A DNA stretch of 64,000 bases from NCBI RefSeq assembly GCF_030272615.1, contig NC_081406.1, forward strand, positions 231,684,396-231,748,395, given 5' to 3'. Each line of letters starts with the position of its first letter. The stretch's first letter is position 1. The notes below the pieces were generated by a model, which was not told the origin of the DNA, made no database searches, and worked only from the letters and a program-made list of their open reading frames with translations. Source of the stretch: Cryptomeria japonica. Its lineage: Eukaryota; Streptophyta; Pinopsida; Cupressales; Cupressaceae. The position numbers were made by a program, and so were the translations under genes. Shown piece by piece: positions 23,372 through 35,024 of this stretch.

Positions 23372-24758
23372 TGTAGACGTATAAATCTGACCATCTAGTT
23401 AAATAAATATTTATTATTTATTTAATGAACATTAAAACCACATTCCTCTATTAATTAAATTATATTTAATTAATTTCCCCTTTCATCTATTTGATTAATT
23501 AAATTATTCAACTTATTTATTTAAATTCATATAGCCACTTTCTAGCTTTTAATTAAATAAATCACTTTATTTAATTAAATACCCTTCCCCTTTTAATTAA
23601 ATTCACATTTATTTAAAAATCCCCTTGCAATTTAAATAAATCAAATTTTATTTAAATTAGGCAAGTTGTCATTTTTTTTGGAATAAATCACTTTATTTCA
23701 AAAAAATTAAAAAATACCTCCCACTTGCATAACTAATCCTCTTCTAGATTCTTCTAGATTCTTCTAACTACCCTAATTAGCCTAATTCATCTCTTAAACA
23801 TTTGCATAATCCTTAAGAGAATGTCACTTCTCAAAAATCCCCAAAGTTTTGAAATGCATTGAAGGCTTTGTGTCCTCAACAAGTTAACTTTCAAAGTCTT
23901 CCTAACCATTAATGGTTAATCCAACCTCAACTCATGGTTAGAGACTTTCTCTCTAACTTAACCCTCATTTAACCCGAGGGTCTCATCAAACACTCATTGC
24001 TTTGACCCTAGTTATCTTATTAACCCTTGCACAAGAGTTTACCCTTTGGTTAAAAGCTTTATCCACTAACCTAACCCTAACCACACCCTTCTAGGGTGAC
24101 CCTCATGTCTTCTCGGGCATTTAATGCTTCTTACATCCCCTCTCAAGCCACCTCTTGTTGACAATTGTCACCATTTCATTGGTAAAAATTGTAAACATGG
24201 ATTGAGTAACTTTCAATCCTAGCCTTTGTTAAGATTATTGAATCTTAACCATCCATTTCCCTATTTTCTCTATAAATAGGACTCATTTCCTTCATAATCC
24301 ATATCCAAGTCTTTTATGCATCTACACTATAGTCTAATTATATCAAGCATCTTGCCTCTCTTTGTTAGAATAGATTTTTTAAGCATTTAGGAGAATCTTA
24401 ATATGGCATATCCATGTTAGTATATCATGCTAGCTTAGCTTGTTAATATCTTTACTATAATTTCATGATCATCATAGCTTGTATCATATCTTAAACACAT
24501 CATATAGATCTTAGATGCATTCATGCACATAGATCATTTTATCACTCATTCTTGGAGTTGTCATTTGCTCAATGATCTGAGAGCAAAACATTGACTTGAG
24601 GGATCCTATGAGATAGAGAACAATGAGACACATCTTGGGAAGTTAACTTGTTTATACTAGTTTAAACTTAGTTAATCTTTGTATTCAAAAGTTTCATTGG
24701 TATGTTAGCTTTTTTATTTCAATTTTTTGTATTTTGATCACACTAAATCTTGCATACA
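23372..24758 (+). repeat. 5' LTR of gypsy element C
   Basis: Starts TGTAGACGTATAAATC and ends ...TTGCATACA, with TG/CA ends, and is followed four bases later by a strong primer-binding site. The first 300 bases carry nested AAATAAATATTTATTTAATT-type palindromes. A TATA-like ctctataaatagg occurs near 24,270. No matching 3' LTR lies inside the window. Confidence 0.75.
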
Positions 24759-24762
24759 TTTT

Positions 24763-24780
24763 TGGCGCCCACCGTGGGGC
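24763..24780 (+). promoter_or_regulatory. Primer-binding site of element C
   Basis: Reads TGGCGCCCACCGTGGGGC, a well-known type of plant gypsy primer site, four bases after the LTR end. Unlike the site of element A it shows no transition decay, so C is probably younger or less methylated here. Confidence 0.8.
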
Positions 24781-24846
24781 TCGTCCCCAAATATAACATC
24801 ATTTTTCATGTAAGTTGAAGACAGGAATCACGCTAGAACACAAAAA

Positions 24847-25102
24847 TAGCGCATCTGAGACCTTTTGTAGCGCATCTGCAGATTACTTTAGCGCATTCAC
24901 TACACTATTTAGCTCATAGAAACCATTTTGTAGCGCATAGGAGCTTCATTTCAGCGCTTAGTTCTGACAGATACTCTAGCGCATAGAAACATCACTTTAG
25001 CACATACAGGTTTCAAAGTAGCGCATAGGCTTCATCTTTTAGCGCTTTGGAATCATTATCTAGCACATAAGTTCCATATTTTGGCACATGGAACAGACAA
25101 AG
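24847..25102 (+). repeat. 21-bp periodic array, 12 units (TAGCGCAT head)
   Basis: Twelve consecutive units, each beginning tagcgcat or a close variant (tagctcat, cagcgctt, tagcacat, tggcacat). Eleven are exactly 21 bp and one is 25 bp (the sixth). Only the first 8-10 bases are conserved; the remaining bases differ from unit to unit. The array starts 67 bases after the primer-binding site, in the untranslated leader of element C. Confidence 0.9.
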
Positions 25103-26593
25103 AGCAAAATAATTTGTAACAGAATTAGAAATTAGGCTTGTGAAGTCCACCATAAAAATTGGATTTTTGCTAACTGATTGTTTGCAGATTCTAACAGTTG
25201 TTTACAGGGTAAAAAGGAGCTAGATTAGTTTTATTTTCTTTACTTTTTTTTCAAAAGTTGGTAAAAAGAACTCATTTTCTTTCTTTTTTTGTAAAAAGGC
25301 TTAAAATGAACTTCATATTCATTTTGGAGCTTAAAACAAACTTCACACTTTTTTTAGTTCTTAAAAATGAAATTCATTTTGTTTTCTTGCAAGGATAAAA
25401 CGAACAAAAAATTGAACTTATTTTCGCAAGAATAGATCATACTTCTTTTTGGGCTCTTAAAAAGAACAAAACAAACTTTTAGTTCTGTAAGGTAAAAAGA
25501 ACAAGCCATTTGTGATTTCGGTAACAAAAGAACAAACCACTTCAAAGTTAAAGTTTTCCTTTCAAAGTTGAAACTGTTGTTATCCATTTGATGATTTACT
25601 TTTGTTGACAAGGATTTACTTTCAAAAGTTCAAGTTTTACTATCTTTTCACATATTGCTATCTTGGGTTAAAAAGAACCACATGTATTTTGGAGCAACGT
25701 TTCTAAGGTAGCTTTTAGAAAACAATTGCAATATTGGATAAAAATAAAGTGTGTATTATGTGTTTTGAATGTGTTAGATATATGCTCTCCCCTTAATTGG
25801 GTGATCAAAATGCCAAACACACCATTTTCAATCTTCCTTTCAATTTAGCATTGAGATAAATTCTTTAGCAGGTATGCCCTCCCGAGGTGCCTATAAGGCC
25901 AGTGTGAGGGGAACGACCTAAGTGGGAATGACTTTATCGCCAAGTATTCCAACCCACTATAATTAAATGTGGAGGCTGATGAAAATCCCCTCCAACGGTT
26001 TTGCTCAATGATTAGCCTTCCCCTAGTATCCTTGTGATACGTAAAGCCTTTGTTCTAAAGGTTGGGAAGCCTCCCAAGGGAGTTTATCACTGAAGATCGA
26101 ATAGAAGCCTAATTACGAACTGTAGAACTAGAAGCCTCGCCGTGTCAGTTTTACCAAACATTTCTAATATCATAGTGAAAGGGTGGGGAAGAATCCACCC
26201 CCAAGACACTCACCATATATCTCCCAAGAAAAAGATCCAATTGAGGAGCAATCTTATTTGGTTCAACTTATGGACAAAGGCAAAAAAATGGGCTCACCTT
26301 AGGGTGTGACAGGGTTGTTTGAGCTGACAGAGTATCAAGTGTGGGCTATTGATATTTTAAATGATCTTTGAGAATAGAGAGGTCTATCTGATGTGTCTCT
26401 CTTGAGCAAACCCGTGAAAACAAACAAGGATTTGAAAAAAATCCTATTGAACATACACTATCTATTTAGCATAGACAAACTGTTCTTTTGTTTACTGTGT
26501 TTTCAAATGTTCTTTTTAGAGGATTATCCATCAAAACACCAGATTTGTTTGAAAGATTTTACAAAATTCATCAAACAAAGAAACCAGGGCAAC
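25103..26593 (+). other. Element C leader
   Basis: No coding frame is supported. From 25,200 to 25,560 there are loose repeats of aaaaagaac/ttaaaa words. From about 25,870 to 26,220 the composition turns GC-richer with runs such as cctcccgaggtgcc and ggttgggaagcctccc, which could fold; a packaging or translation role is only a guess. Confidence 0.4.
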
Positions 26594-26677
26594 ATAACGC
26601 ACCTGAGCATCTATTTAGTGCATTGGATTCATTCTTTAGTACATAAACAGTCTATTTTAGCACATATCAAAAAGTGT
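26594..26677 (+). repeat. Second 21-bp array, about 4 units
   Basis: Units start at 26,594, 26,615, 26,636 and 26,657 with heads taacgcac, tagtgcat, tagtacat and tagcacat, exactly 21 bp apart. The heads are decayed forms of the tagcgcat head of the array at 24,847. It lies 0.75 kb before gag. Confidence 0.8.
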
Positions 26678-27421
26678 CCAAAACAAAGAGCAGGTTATCA
26701 ACAATTTTGTAAATTTAACATCAGTTTCAGATACCCTTTTAGGTCATCTGTCAAAATTAGCCTGAACTGGAGAAATTTATCAAAGCAGTATCATTTGTCG
26801 TGATTTTAGTTTCACATATCAACATCAAAATACTGAGTTAAGTTATCCAAAGTTAGTCCAAACACATCAAGTTTCCAAAAATTAAAGATATATCATTATT
26901 TATCAGGAAACTTTATCATATCATTTTAGACATACTTAGTCATATCAATAGGAGCATATCAAATCCTATGTTCAACTAAGTAAACTTAGATACCAAAAAC
27001 AAAGTATTTATCAACCGAAAATGAAACTTTTATCACTTGTATGACCACTTCTGAATAGTTACGAAGGAATAATCTCCATCAGAAAACTGATTTGAAGAGA
27101 AAACAACCAAGTTAAGAGAAAATCTTAAAAAGAAGAAAATTTCTCTACATAAACCATAAACTCTTCCTAAAACACCACACTTTCTTACACCACTTTCATA
27201 CCTATCTACACGGTAAATGAACAGAGTTTGACGAGGAAAATTTACAAGCACATGCCTTTCAACAAAAAAATAGCCTTTTCTCAACATCTCACCGAAGCAG
27301 GAAAAATCAATTTGGCTTATTTTCCCAAGGATCCAATCACATATTAAGTCAACTTGAGTCATGCTCATTTTTACACAATCTCATAAAAAACATTGAGTGG
27401 GAAGAAGAACTAGAATCAAGC

Positions 27422-28514
27422 ATGGGACATAGAGAAGTTAACACTTGGAAAAACTACCTAAATATGGAAGAAGAAGAAATAACAGATGAAGTTATTGAGG
27501 AGACACAACAAGACCCCAACCTACACAAACTTCTTGAGAAACTCATCGAGATGGATAAACAAAAATACTTCCTCCTGCTATCTAGCAAAGGTATCAAAAT
27601 CCCTGAGGATTTTGACATAGGACAACCAAAACAAACTAAGAGCATCAAAAAGACAAAATCAAGAACACACACCTCTAACATTGATCATGACAATACACAT
27701 GATCTTAGCGATCCCAATGATCAAGGTGACACCAACCATCAGGATACTAATACTGGAAACAATCCCCTCACTATAGTCACACAACAACTACAAGCACTTC
27801 AACAACAAATGGAAGACATGCGACAAGGAACTACCACGCAATATTCATTAGAGGATATTCGTCCTTATTCGTTTGATCGAAGTCTGAACATGGCACCATT
27901 CCCACCAAACTCTGAAATACCAAAGTATGACAAATACAATGGTAAAAATGATCCTTGTGATCACGTAAGGGAATTTTACATGATGAGCTTGGAGTTTTCT
28001 CACAATGACACTTATATGATGAGGTTATTTCCAAGGAGCCTATGGGGAGGAACAATGGAATGGCTTTCAAATATCACAACTCCCATCAGATCTTTGAGGA
28101 GTTGGTGAAAAAATTTATTTCCCAATATTCTTATAACATTCAACACAAAGTTACCATGCTTGATCTTTGCAATACAAAACAAAAGAACAATGAATCATTC
28201 ATGATGTTCTTGCAAAGATGGAGATGATTGATCTCTAGATATCTCTGAACTGTACCTGAAAAGGAGAAAATGGAATTTTCGCAAACAATCTTCATGACGA
28301 AATGAGCTATCGACTTAAACTACAATGTCTACCTAGTTTTAAAAAGTTGATAGAAAATGGCATCCAGATAGAAGAATCCTCAATCAAAAGAGGAACTTTA
28401 AAGTTCTCTAAAGAAGGTGCTAGTTCATCAAATAGCAACAACAACAATTACTACAACCACTTAGACAAATCTAAATTTTGGACAAGAAACAAGACTTGTA
28501 AGGAAGTTAAGTAG
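27422..28514 (+). pseudogene. Element C gag, broken by frameshift and stops
   Basis: The frame opens MGHREVNTWKNYLNMEEE and runs 228 codons. The first 130 residues are acidic, with a Gln-rich helix (TQQLQALQQQMEDM). The gag core then begins at YDKYNGKNDPCDHVREFYM (near 27,920) with FPRSLWGGTMEWLSNI. Near 28,085 a frame change moves the sequence into EELVKKFISQYSYNIQHKVTM, followed by a stop at 28,225 and another frame (28,302-28,514) for the LKLQCLPSFKKLIENGIQ end. Together these are a typical Ty3/gypsy gag. No zinc knuckle is reached before the F insertion. Confidence 0.85.
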
Positions 28515-28552
28515 CGGAACAACTTCCTACATTAACCTTGAGAGGAGGGTAA

Positions 28553-29339
28553 TGCAAAAACTTTTACAGACTATCACAACAACTACTCAAAACATAAATA
28601 TATATAATAACAATCAAACCATAACACAAAGCTTTACGTGGGGAAAACCCTTTCGGGAGAAAAAACTTACACTCCAAAAGCCACCCAATATATTATTTAG
28701 CAATCAAAAACATATTACAATATACTTGTAGAGAAAGCTCTTCGCAAGAGTACCACTAATCAGAGATTCAGAGGTAACTCAATAGCTATAAGACTCTTAC
28801 ACATAACTTCTATCTCACGCACCTCATATATAGGAGATACAATACAAGAAACTGTCAAATAGTATTACAAAACCATGGGCTAAAACTTCCCAATAAGGTG
28901 TAGCAGACCTTATCTCCCTTCTAGATTCCCTATGATGTGTCCAATGTATTTTATATTTTCCTATTTCAGGAGTACAAATTTCGGAGGCCATAACTTGAGA
29001 ACTGTGTGTCCTATTGACAAACTGTTTGAAGCATTGAAAAGCTCGTGAAGTGCTCTATTGCCTTGTAAACTGATACACCATTTATGCCCACTTTTCAGGG
29101 TGTTTCGAGGCCTCTAAAGTCCTCAAAATAAAATTCAAAACTTTTATTGGACCCCTCCAAAGTGGAAATTTAATATCTTCAAAACTAGTTGTGATCTTGC
29201 AACGTAACTTTACCGGAATATTTATCTAGCCAACCAAAAGCTTCGGGGAGAATTTTGCACCATTTCATGCTCAAATAAAAACTTACTATAAACAATAACC
29301 TTATGTAAATGCAATGTTCAAACACCATTTTCCCAACAA
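28553..29339 (-). repeat. 3' LTR of copia element F
   Basis: On the minus strand it starts TGTTGGGAAAATGGTG and ends ...TTTTTGCA. Inside its border the minus strand reads CAAGTGGGAGAT, a polypurine tract. It contains the ACGTGG-type motif near 28,637 followed by gggaaaacccttt, common in copia LTRs of plants. Confidence 0.8.
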
Positions 29340-29400
29340 ATCTCCCACTTGTCGAACACCTTGCAAGAGGAAAGGGAGTATCAACACAATAAATCAATTG

Positions 29401-29895
29401 CTAGGGGCCATGAGGCCCACATACTTTGAACTTCTTTGTGCTCACAACCTTAATTAAAGAATCTGCAACATTCATCAAAGTTTCTACCTTAACCAACTTC
29501 ACCCTGCCATCTTCAACCATATCTTTGACAAAATGATACTGAACATCAATGTGCTTGGTCCGAGCATGAAATGTTGGGTCCTTAGCTAGGCAGATCACAC
29601 TCTAACTATTACAATAAACTATTACGGATCCTTGTTTTTTTTCCAATGTCTGAACACAGTCTCCTAAGACAAATGGCCTCTTTACAAACATGAGTGGCTG
29701 CCATATACTCTGCTTCAGTAGTGGACAAAGCAACCACAGCCTGTCGCTTACTCATCCAACTAGTTGCACCACCAAATAAAGTAAACACATAAGCATTGGT
29801 GGATCTTCTGCTATCATTATCACCTACCTAGTCTGAATCCACATAACCATGAATATCAAGGGAAATCATGTCTCCAATTGAATCCACATTAGGAG
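29401..29895 (-). pseudogene. Copia element F RNase H
   Basis: The minus strand gives the Ty1/copia RNase H: GYVDSD followed by a stop, [38 protein letters not shown] and, after a frame change, ICLAKDPTFHARTKHIDV with YHFVKDMVEDGRVKLVKV. Catalytic Asp and Glu are recognisable. Homology ends where the CATATG array begins at about 29,893, so the rest of pol, gag and the 5' LTR are missing. Confidence 0.9.
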
Positions 29896-32800
29896 ATCAT
29901 ATTGTCCTAAGGGGTCATCTAGTGTCTTAAGGGGTTATATGGTGTCATTAGGGGTCATAAGGGGCCACGCATGTGTCAGAACATAATATGACCCCTTAGG
30001 ACACCATATGGACATCATATGTGTTGGCATTGACAAAACCGGTTAATCCAGAGAACCGGTATATGCGTTGAGATTTGTCATTGATGTCTAACACTAACCG
30101 GTGGAGTGGTATCGATGGAGTGGTGTATCTCAGTAGTAAACGTGATGACTTGTAAATACATGGAAACAACATAAGAGATAGATGACCAAGGTTCAATCAG
30201 CTCAAGGGAAGGCAGACTAAGCTAACTAGTCTGTCACTCAAGAAGATCGGTGTTGAGGTCAAATCTTCAGGTTGGTCATTTTGATGATGATGAAGTCACA
30301 AAAGGTGACTTAGGAAAGAAGGCTTGAGGTTGTATGCAAACCGTAACCTCATTGGCAAACATGAAAAGAGACTTGATGTAAGCACAACAAACCGACAATC
30401 AAAGGATGAATCGGTAATGTAGAGCGCAGTGGTATACTAGTACACTAGTGAGGCAGAAGGAAGATAGGTTATCACCATAAATCTCGGAGTGGTGATTGGT
30501 TATTTAGTTGTGGTAGAAAAAGGTGAGTTGGTGAGCTTGTGTCTACGCCAAACTAAAGGTTGGTGAAGTCAACTTCAGTCATCATGAAATTAAGCCATGA
30601 TTACTTGTGGATTTTCTGGTTCGCATTTATAAGACTGAACCCGACCCATAAGTCACTATTTTTGGGGGATGCGGTGGCAGAATTGGTTGAGTAGTTGGCG
30701 GAATTGTTGCATAGTGTGCAAAGCAAGAGAAGGAAGATTTGAATTCTAAATCTACCAAAATTTGTGATTGCATTAATTAAGGAAACACCTGAAGGTGATG
30801 GCAAATAATTTATAAAGTATTTTGAGTTCATTCAAAATATTTTTTATCCTAAAATTCGCAAAGTACAAATCATGTGCAAGGCGATCCAAAAAGTGTAGAG
30901 TAGAGTGTGAGGAAGTGCTAAAATATTTAGCAGAGCAGAGAGTGTATGAGGTAGACCGACAGAGTGCAGAGCCGAGGCTAAGAGGACTGATAGAGTGCAG
31001 AGTCAAGGATCATAAGACTGACTAAGTGCAGAGTCTAAGGTATAAGCAAAAAATCAGTGTTGTGCAGAGAAGACACAACCGGTGTGGATAGAGTATGATT
31101 TTCATTATGATCTGATCAAGCTATGAGTAGCTACTTCAACAGATCATCTTTTTGTTGCTTTCTAACCATTGCAACTCAAATCCCTTAACCAGGTAGACTT
31201 TGACAGGTCCCTTTGTAAAATTCCTTAACCAGGTGACATCTTAATTGATATTCTTAAGTCCTTTAACTAGACTACCTTTAACAGGGTAAAGGCATTGACA
31301 CGCCTTAAATAAAATCCCTTAACCAGGTGGCACCTAACATCGTCTTTGTAATCTCCTAACATGGATGGCTCTTCACCGAGCGTACTCCAGAAGAGTACAA
31401 ATTTTGTGAGTTCCTACTCAAATCGTGGTTTTCTCCCATTTGGGTTTCCACGAGATAAATCTTGGTGTCACAGTGTATATTTTCATGCATGCATATTCTT
31501 CTGCAGTAATTGTTTATATTGATGAGTATTAAGTTAGTGCAAACTTGAGTTAAAAGTTTTTTAATTCTGCAAAACTGGTAAAGTGTTGATTCACCCCTCC
31601 CCTCTCAACACCGGTTGGGACTAACAATATGGTCCTAAGGGGCCACACATGTGTTACAACACCATATGACCCATTAGGACATCATATTGTCCTAAGGGGT
31701 CATATGGTGTCCTAAGGGGTCATATGGTGTTGTTAGGCGTCATATGGGGTTCTTTAGGGGCCACACATGTGTTAGAACACCATATGACCCCTTAGGACAC
31801 CATATGAACATCATATGGTCCTAAGGGGTCATATGTTGTCGTCAGGAGTTGTATGGTGTCCCAAGGGGTCATATAGTGTTGTTAGGGGTCATATGGGGTC
31901 CTAAGGGGCCACACATGTGTTAGAAGACCATATGACCCCTTAGGAAACCATATGATCCATGAGGACATCATAGTGTACTAAGGGGTCACATGGTGTCATA
32001 TGATTCATGTTGTGTACTAGGATGTTAAAAGGGGTCATATGGTGTCGTTCAGGGTCATATGGGGTCCTAAGGGGCAACACATATGCTAGAACACCATATG
32101 ACCCATTAGAAAACCATATGACCTATTAGGACATCATATTGTCCTAAGGAGTTATAAGGTGTCCTAAGGAGCCATATGGCGTCTTAAGGAGTCATATGGG
32201 GTCCTAAGGGTCCACACATGTGGTAGAACATCATATGACCCCATAGGAGACCATATGAACATCATATGGTCCTAAGGGGTCATATGGTGTCGTGAGGGGT
32301 CATATGGTGTCCTAAGGGGTCATATGGTGTTGTTAGGGGTCATATGGGGTCCTAAGGGGCCACACATGTGTTAGAAGACCATATGACCCCTTATGACACA
32401 TTATGACCTATTAGGACATAATATTGTCCTACGGAGTCGTATGGTGTCATAAGGGGTCATGTCAAGTACTAGGATGTTAAAAGGGGTCATATGGTGTCCT
32501 AAGGAGTCATATGGTGTCCTAAGGGGTCATATGGTGTTATTAGGGGTCATATGGGGTCCTAAGGGGCCAAACCTGTGTTAGAAGACCATGTGACCCCTTA
32601 GGACACCGCATGACCCATTAGGACATCATATTGTCCTAATGGGTCATATGGTGTCATAAGGGATCATGTCAAAAACTAGGATCTTAAAAGGAGTCACATG
32701 GTATCGTAAGGGGTCATATAGTGTCGTTAGGGGTCATATGGGGTCCTAAGAGGCCACACATGTGCTAGAACACCATATGACCCCTTAGGACACCATATGA

Positions 32801-33965
32801 CCCATTAGGACATCATATTATCCTAAGGGGTCATATGGTGTCCTAAGGGATCATATGGTATCGTTAAGGGTCATATGGGGTCCTAAGGGGTGACACATAT
32901 GTTAGAACATCATATGACCCCATAGGACACCATATGGACATGATATGGTCCTAAGGAGTGATATGATGTCGTGAGGGGTCGTATGGTGTCCTAAGATATC
33001 ATATGGTGTCGTTAGAAGTCATATGGGGTCCTTAGGGGCCACACATGTGTTAGAAGACCATATGACCCCTTAGGATAGCATATGACCCATTAGGACATTA
33101 TATTGTCCTAAAGGATCATATGGTGTCGTAAGGGGTCATGTCATGTACTAGGATGTTAAAAGGGTTCATATGGTGTCTTGAGGGGTCATATGGTGTCCTA
33201 AAAGGTCATATGGTGTTCCAAGGGATCATATGGTGTGCTAAGGGGTCATATGGTGTCGTTAGGGGTGATATGGGGCCACGCATGTGTTACAATACCATAT
33301 GACCCCTTAGGACACCATATGGACATCATATGGTCCCAAGGAGTCATGTGTTGTCGTGAGGGGTCATATGGTTTCCTAAGGGTTCATATTGTGTCATTAG
33401 GGGTCATATGGGGTCCTAAGGGGCCACACATGTTAGAAGACAATATGACCCCTTAGGACAACATATGACCCATTAGGACATCGTAATGTCCTAAGGGGTC
33501 ATATGGTGTCACAATGGGTCATGTCATGTACTTGGATGTTACAAGGGGTCATGTGGTTTCTTGAGGGTTCATATGGTGTCCTAAGGAGCCACACATGTGC
33601 TAGAACACCATATGACCGGTTAGGACACCATATGACCCATTAGGACATCATATTATTCTAAGGGGTCATATGGTTTCCTAAGGGGTCATATGGCATCGTT
33701 AGGGGTCATGTGGGATCCTAAGGGGCCATGCATGTGTTAGAACACCATATGACCCCTTATGATACAATATGGACATCATATGGTCCTAAGGGGTCATATG
33801 GTGTACTAAGGGGTCATATAGTGTCATTAGGGGTCATATGGGGTCTTGAGGGGCCACACATGTGTTAGAAGATCATATGACCCATTGAGACACCTTATGA
33901 CCACTTAGGATACCATATGACCCATTAGGACATGTTGTCATAAGGGGTCATATGGTGTCATCGGG
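29896..33965. repeat. Two-orientation 20-bp CATATG array (locus 1)
   Basis: Built from the word GGGGTCATATGGTGTCCTAA and its reverse complement, each centred on the palindrome CATATG, with variable last bases. Runs of forward units alternate with pairs of reverse units; a linker resembling ggccacacatgtgttagaa marks the switch and recurs every roughly 120-235 bp (for example near 31,643, 31,761, 31,909, 32,212, 32,360, 33,040, 33,422, 33,853), giving about 15 higher-order blocks. The array is split by a solo LTR (30,022-31,626). Open frames across it are compositional. Confidence 0.92.
30022..31626 (+). mobile_element. Solo LTR inserted in the CATATG array
   Basis: A 1,605-bp insertion that begins TGTTGGCATTGAC and ends GGTTGGGACTAACA. 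It is bounded by the 5-bp direct repeat atatg (30,017-30,021 and 31,627-31,631). The array reads through cleanly when the insertion and one atatg are removed. No internal element sequence is present, which is the product of recombination between two LTRs. The last part, ttcacccctcccctctcaac, is shared with the LTR of element D, so the two belong to related families, here in plus orientation. Confidence 0.9.
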
Positions 33966-34600
33966 GAGTAAATAAAGAGATAAAGGTAGAGAAAGGGAAA
34001 TATACTTAGAGAGGGTGATAGAGGAAGAGAGGGAGAGGTAGATTAATCATGTATAGAGGAAGATATATAAAGAAAAAGGGATATATAGAAAGAGATATTT
34101 ATAGTGAAAGAGATAGAGATGTGAAGATGGAGATAGAGATAGATATGGATAAAAAGTGATAGTGAGAGTAAGACAAATGGAGGGAGAGATGGAGTGAATA
34201 AGTGAGATTTAGAGATCTAATGAGATATAAATATACATGAAGATAGATCTATAGGGGAATAGAGATAGAGGGGACAAGACAGAGAGAGAAAGGAGGTGAT
34301 ATAGACAAGTAATAAATATGTATATTCAGGATAAGGTATATGAGGGAGATAAATAGAGAGTAGAGAGATTAGTAGAGAGATATAGAAATAAGGAGTGACA
34401 AGGATGAAATGGGAGATAGGAATAGAAAGAGGGAGATATATGTATAGATGGATGTAACTTGAGAATTTATTTATCTAGATGGGATAAGAAAAGAAGTGAG
34501 ATAATTAGAGAAGGAAGATCTATAGATAAAATATATTTATATCTAAGTATAGATGTACAAGTGATAGATGAAGGAGGTGATAGGGAAAGAAAAGGGAGAC
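33966..34600 (+). repeat. Purine-rich gaga/gata tract
   Basis: Low-complexity sequence with agagag, gatagag and gagagat words, almost free of C. It directly follows the CATATG array. Similar purine tracts occur at 49,199-49,480 and 60,655-60,870, and the complement at 58,010-59,340. Confidence 0.85.
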
Positions 34601-34822
34601 TTTGTATGCAAAATTTGTGAGTATTTAAAGTTTTAAAAATGAGGGATTAACTAAAGTAAATGATTATAATTATTTTTTGGTCCATAATATAATAGAATTA
34701 CCTTATCCATTTGATAGGTCTCTAAATTACCTTTCCAACGCTTGTAAAAGATTGAAATTTTGATAAGAAATGCAAAAGTTATGCCCATTTTACTAAAGTA
34801 TACTTTTTATGTTGAGAAAAAC

Positions 34823-34910
34823 GGATATCCGATTTGGTTTCCAAAATAGATATCCGATTTGGTTTCCAAAATGGATATCCGATTTGGTCCAAAATGAATA
34901 TCCGATTTGA
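34823..34910 (+). repeat. 25-bp tandem array with GATATC core
   Basis: Units of the form ggatatccgatttggtttcc plus aaaat start at 34,823, 34,848, 34,873 (23 bp) and 34,896 (partial). A lone tggatatctg follows at 34,930. Each carries the palindrome GATATC. No protein frame is supported. Confidence 0.85.
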
Positions 34911-35024
34911 AAAAACATGACATCACAAATTGGATATCTGTTAATATCGGGTATCTTAACCAAAATAAAATTTTGGTTGACCCAAACAAAAAGTCAAAGA
35001 GGATTTTGGCATGTTTGGCAAAGT

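Larger units (their letters stand above)
23372..28552 (+). mobile_element. Ty3/gypsy element C, truncated after gag
   Basis: 5' LTR, primer site, a long leader of about 2.6 kb and a broken gag are present in plus orientation. The sequence then meets the LTR of copia element F at 28,553. No protease, RT, integrase or 3' LTR of C occurs in the window, so C was cut by insertion of F and/or by deletion. Confidence 0.75.

Noticed and set aside
30664..30700. tRNA-like A-box in the solo LTR
   Set aside because: Only the tggcagaattggttgag stretch resembles a tRNA; no B-box or cloverleaf could be placed at the right distance.
29896..33965. CRISPR-like array
   Set aside because: Short repeats with variable linkers, but units are in both orientations, linkers are themselves repeated, and the context is a plant genome without cas genes.
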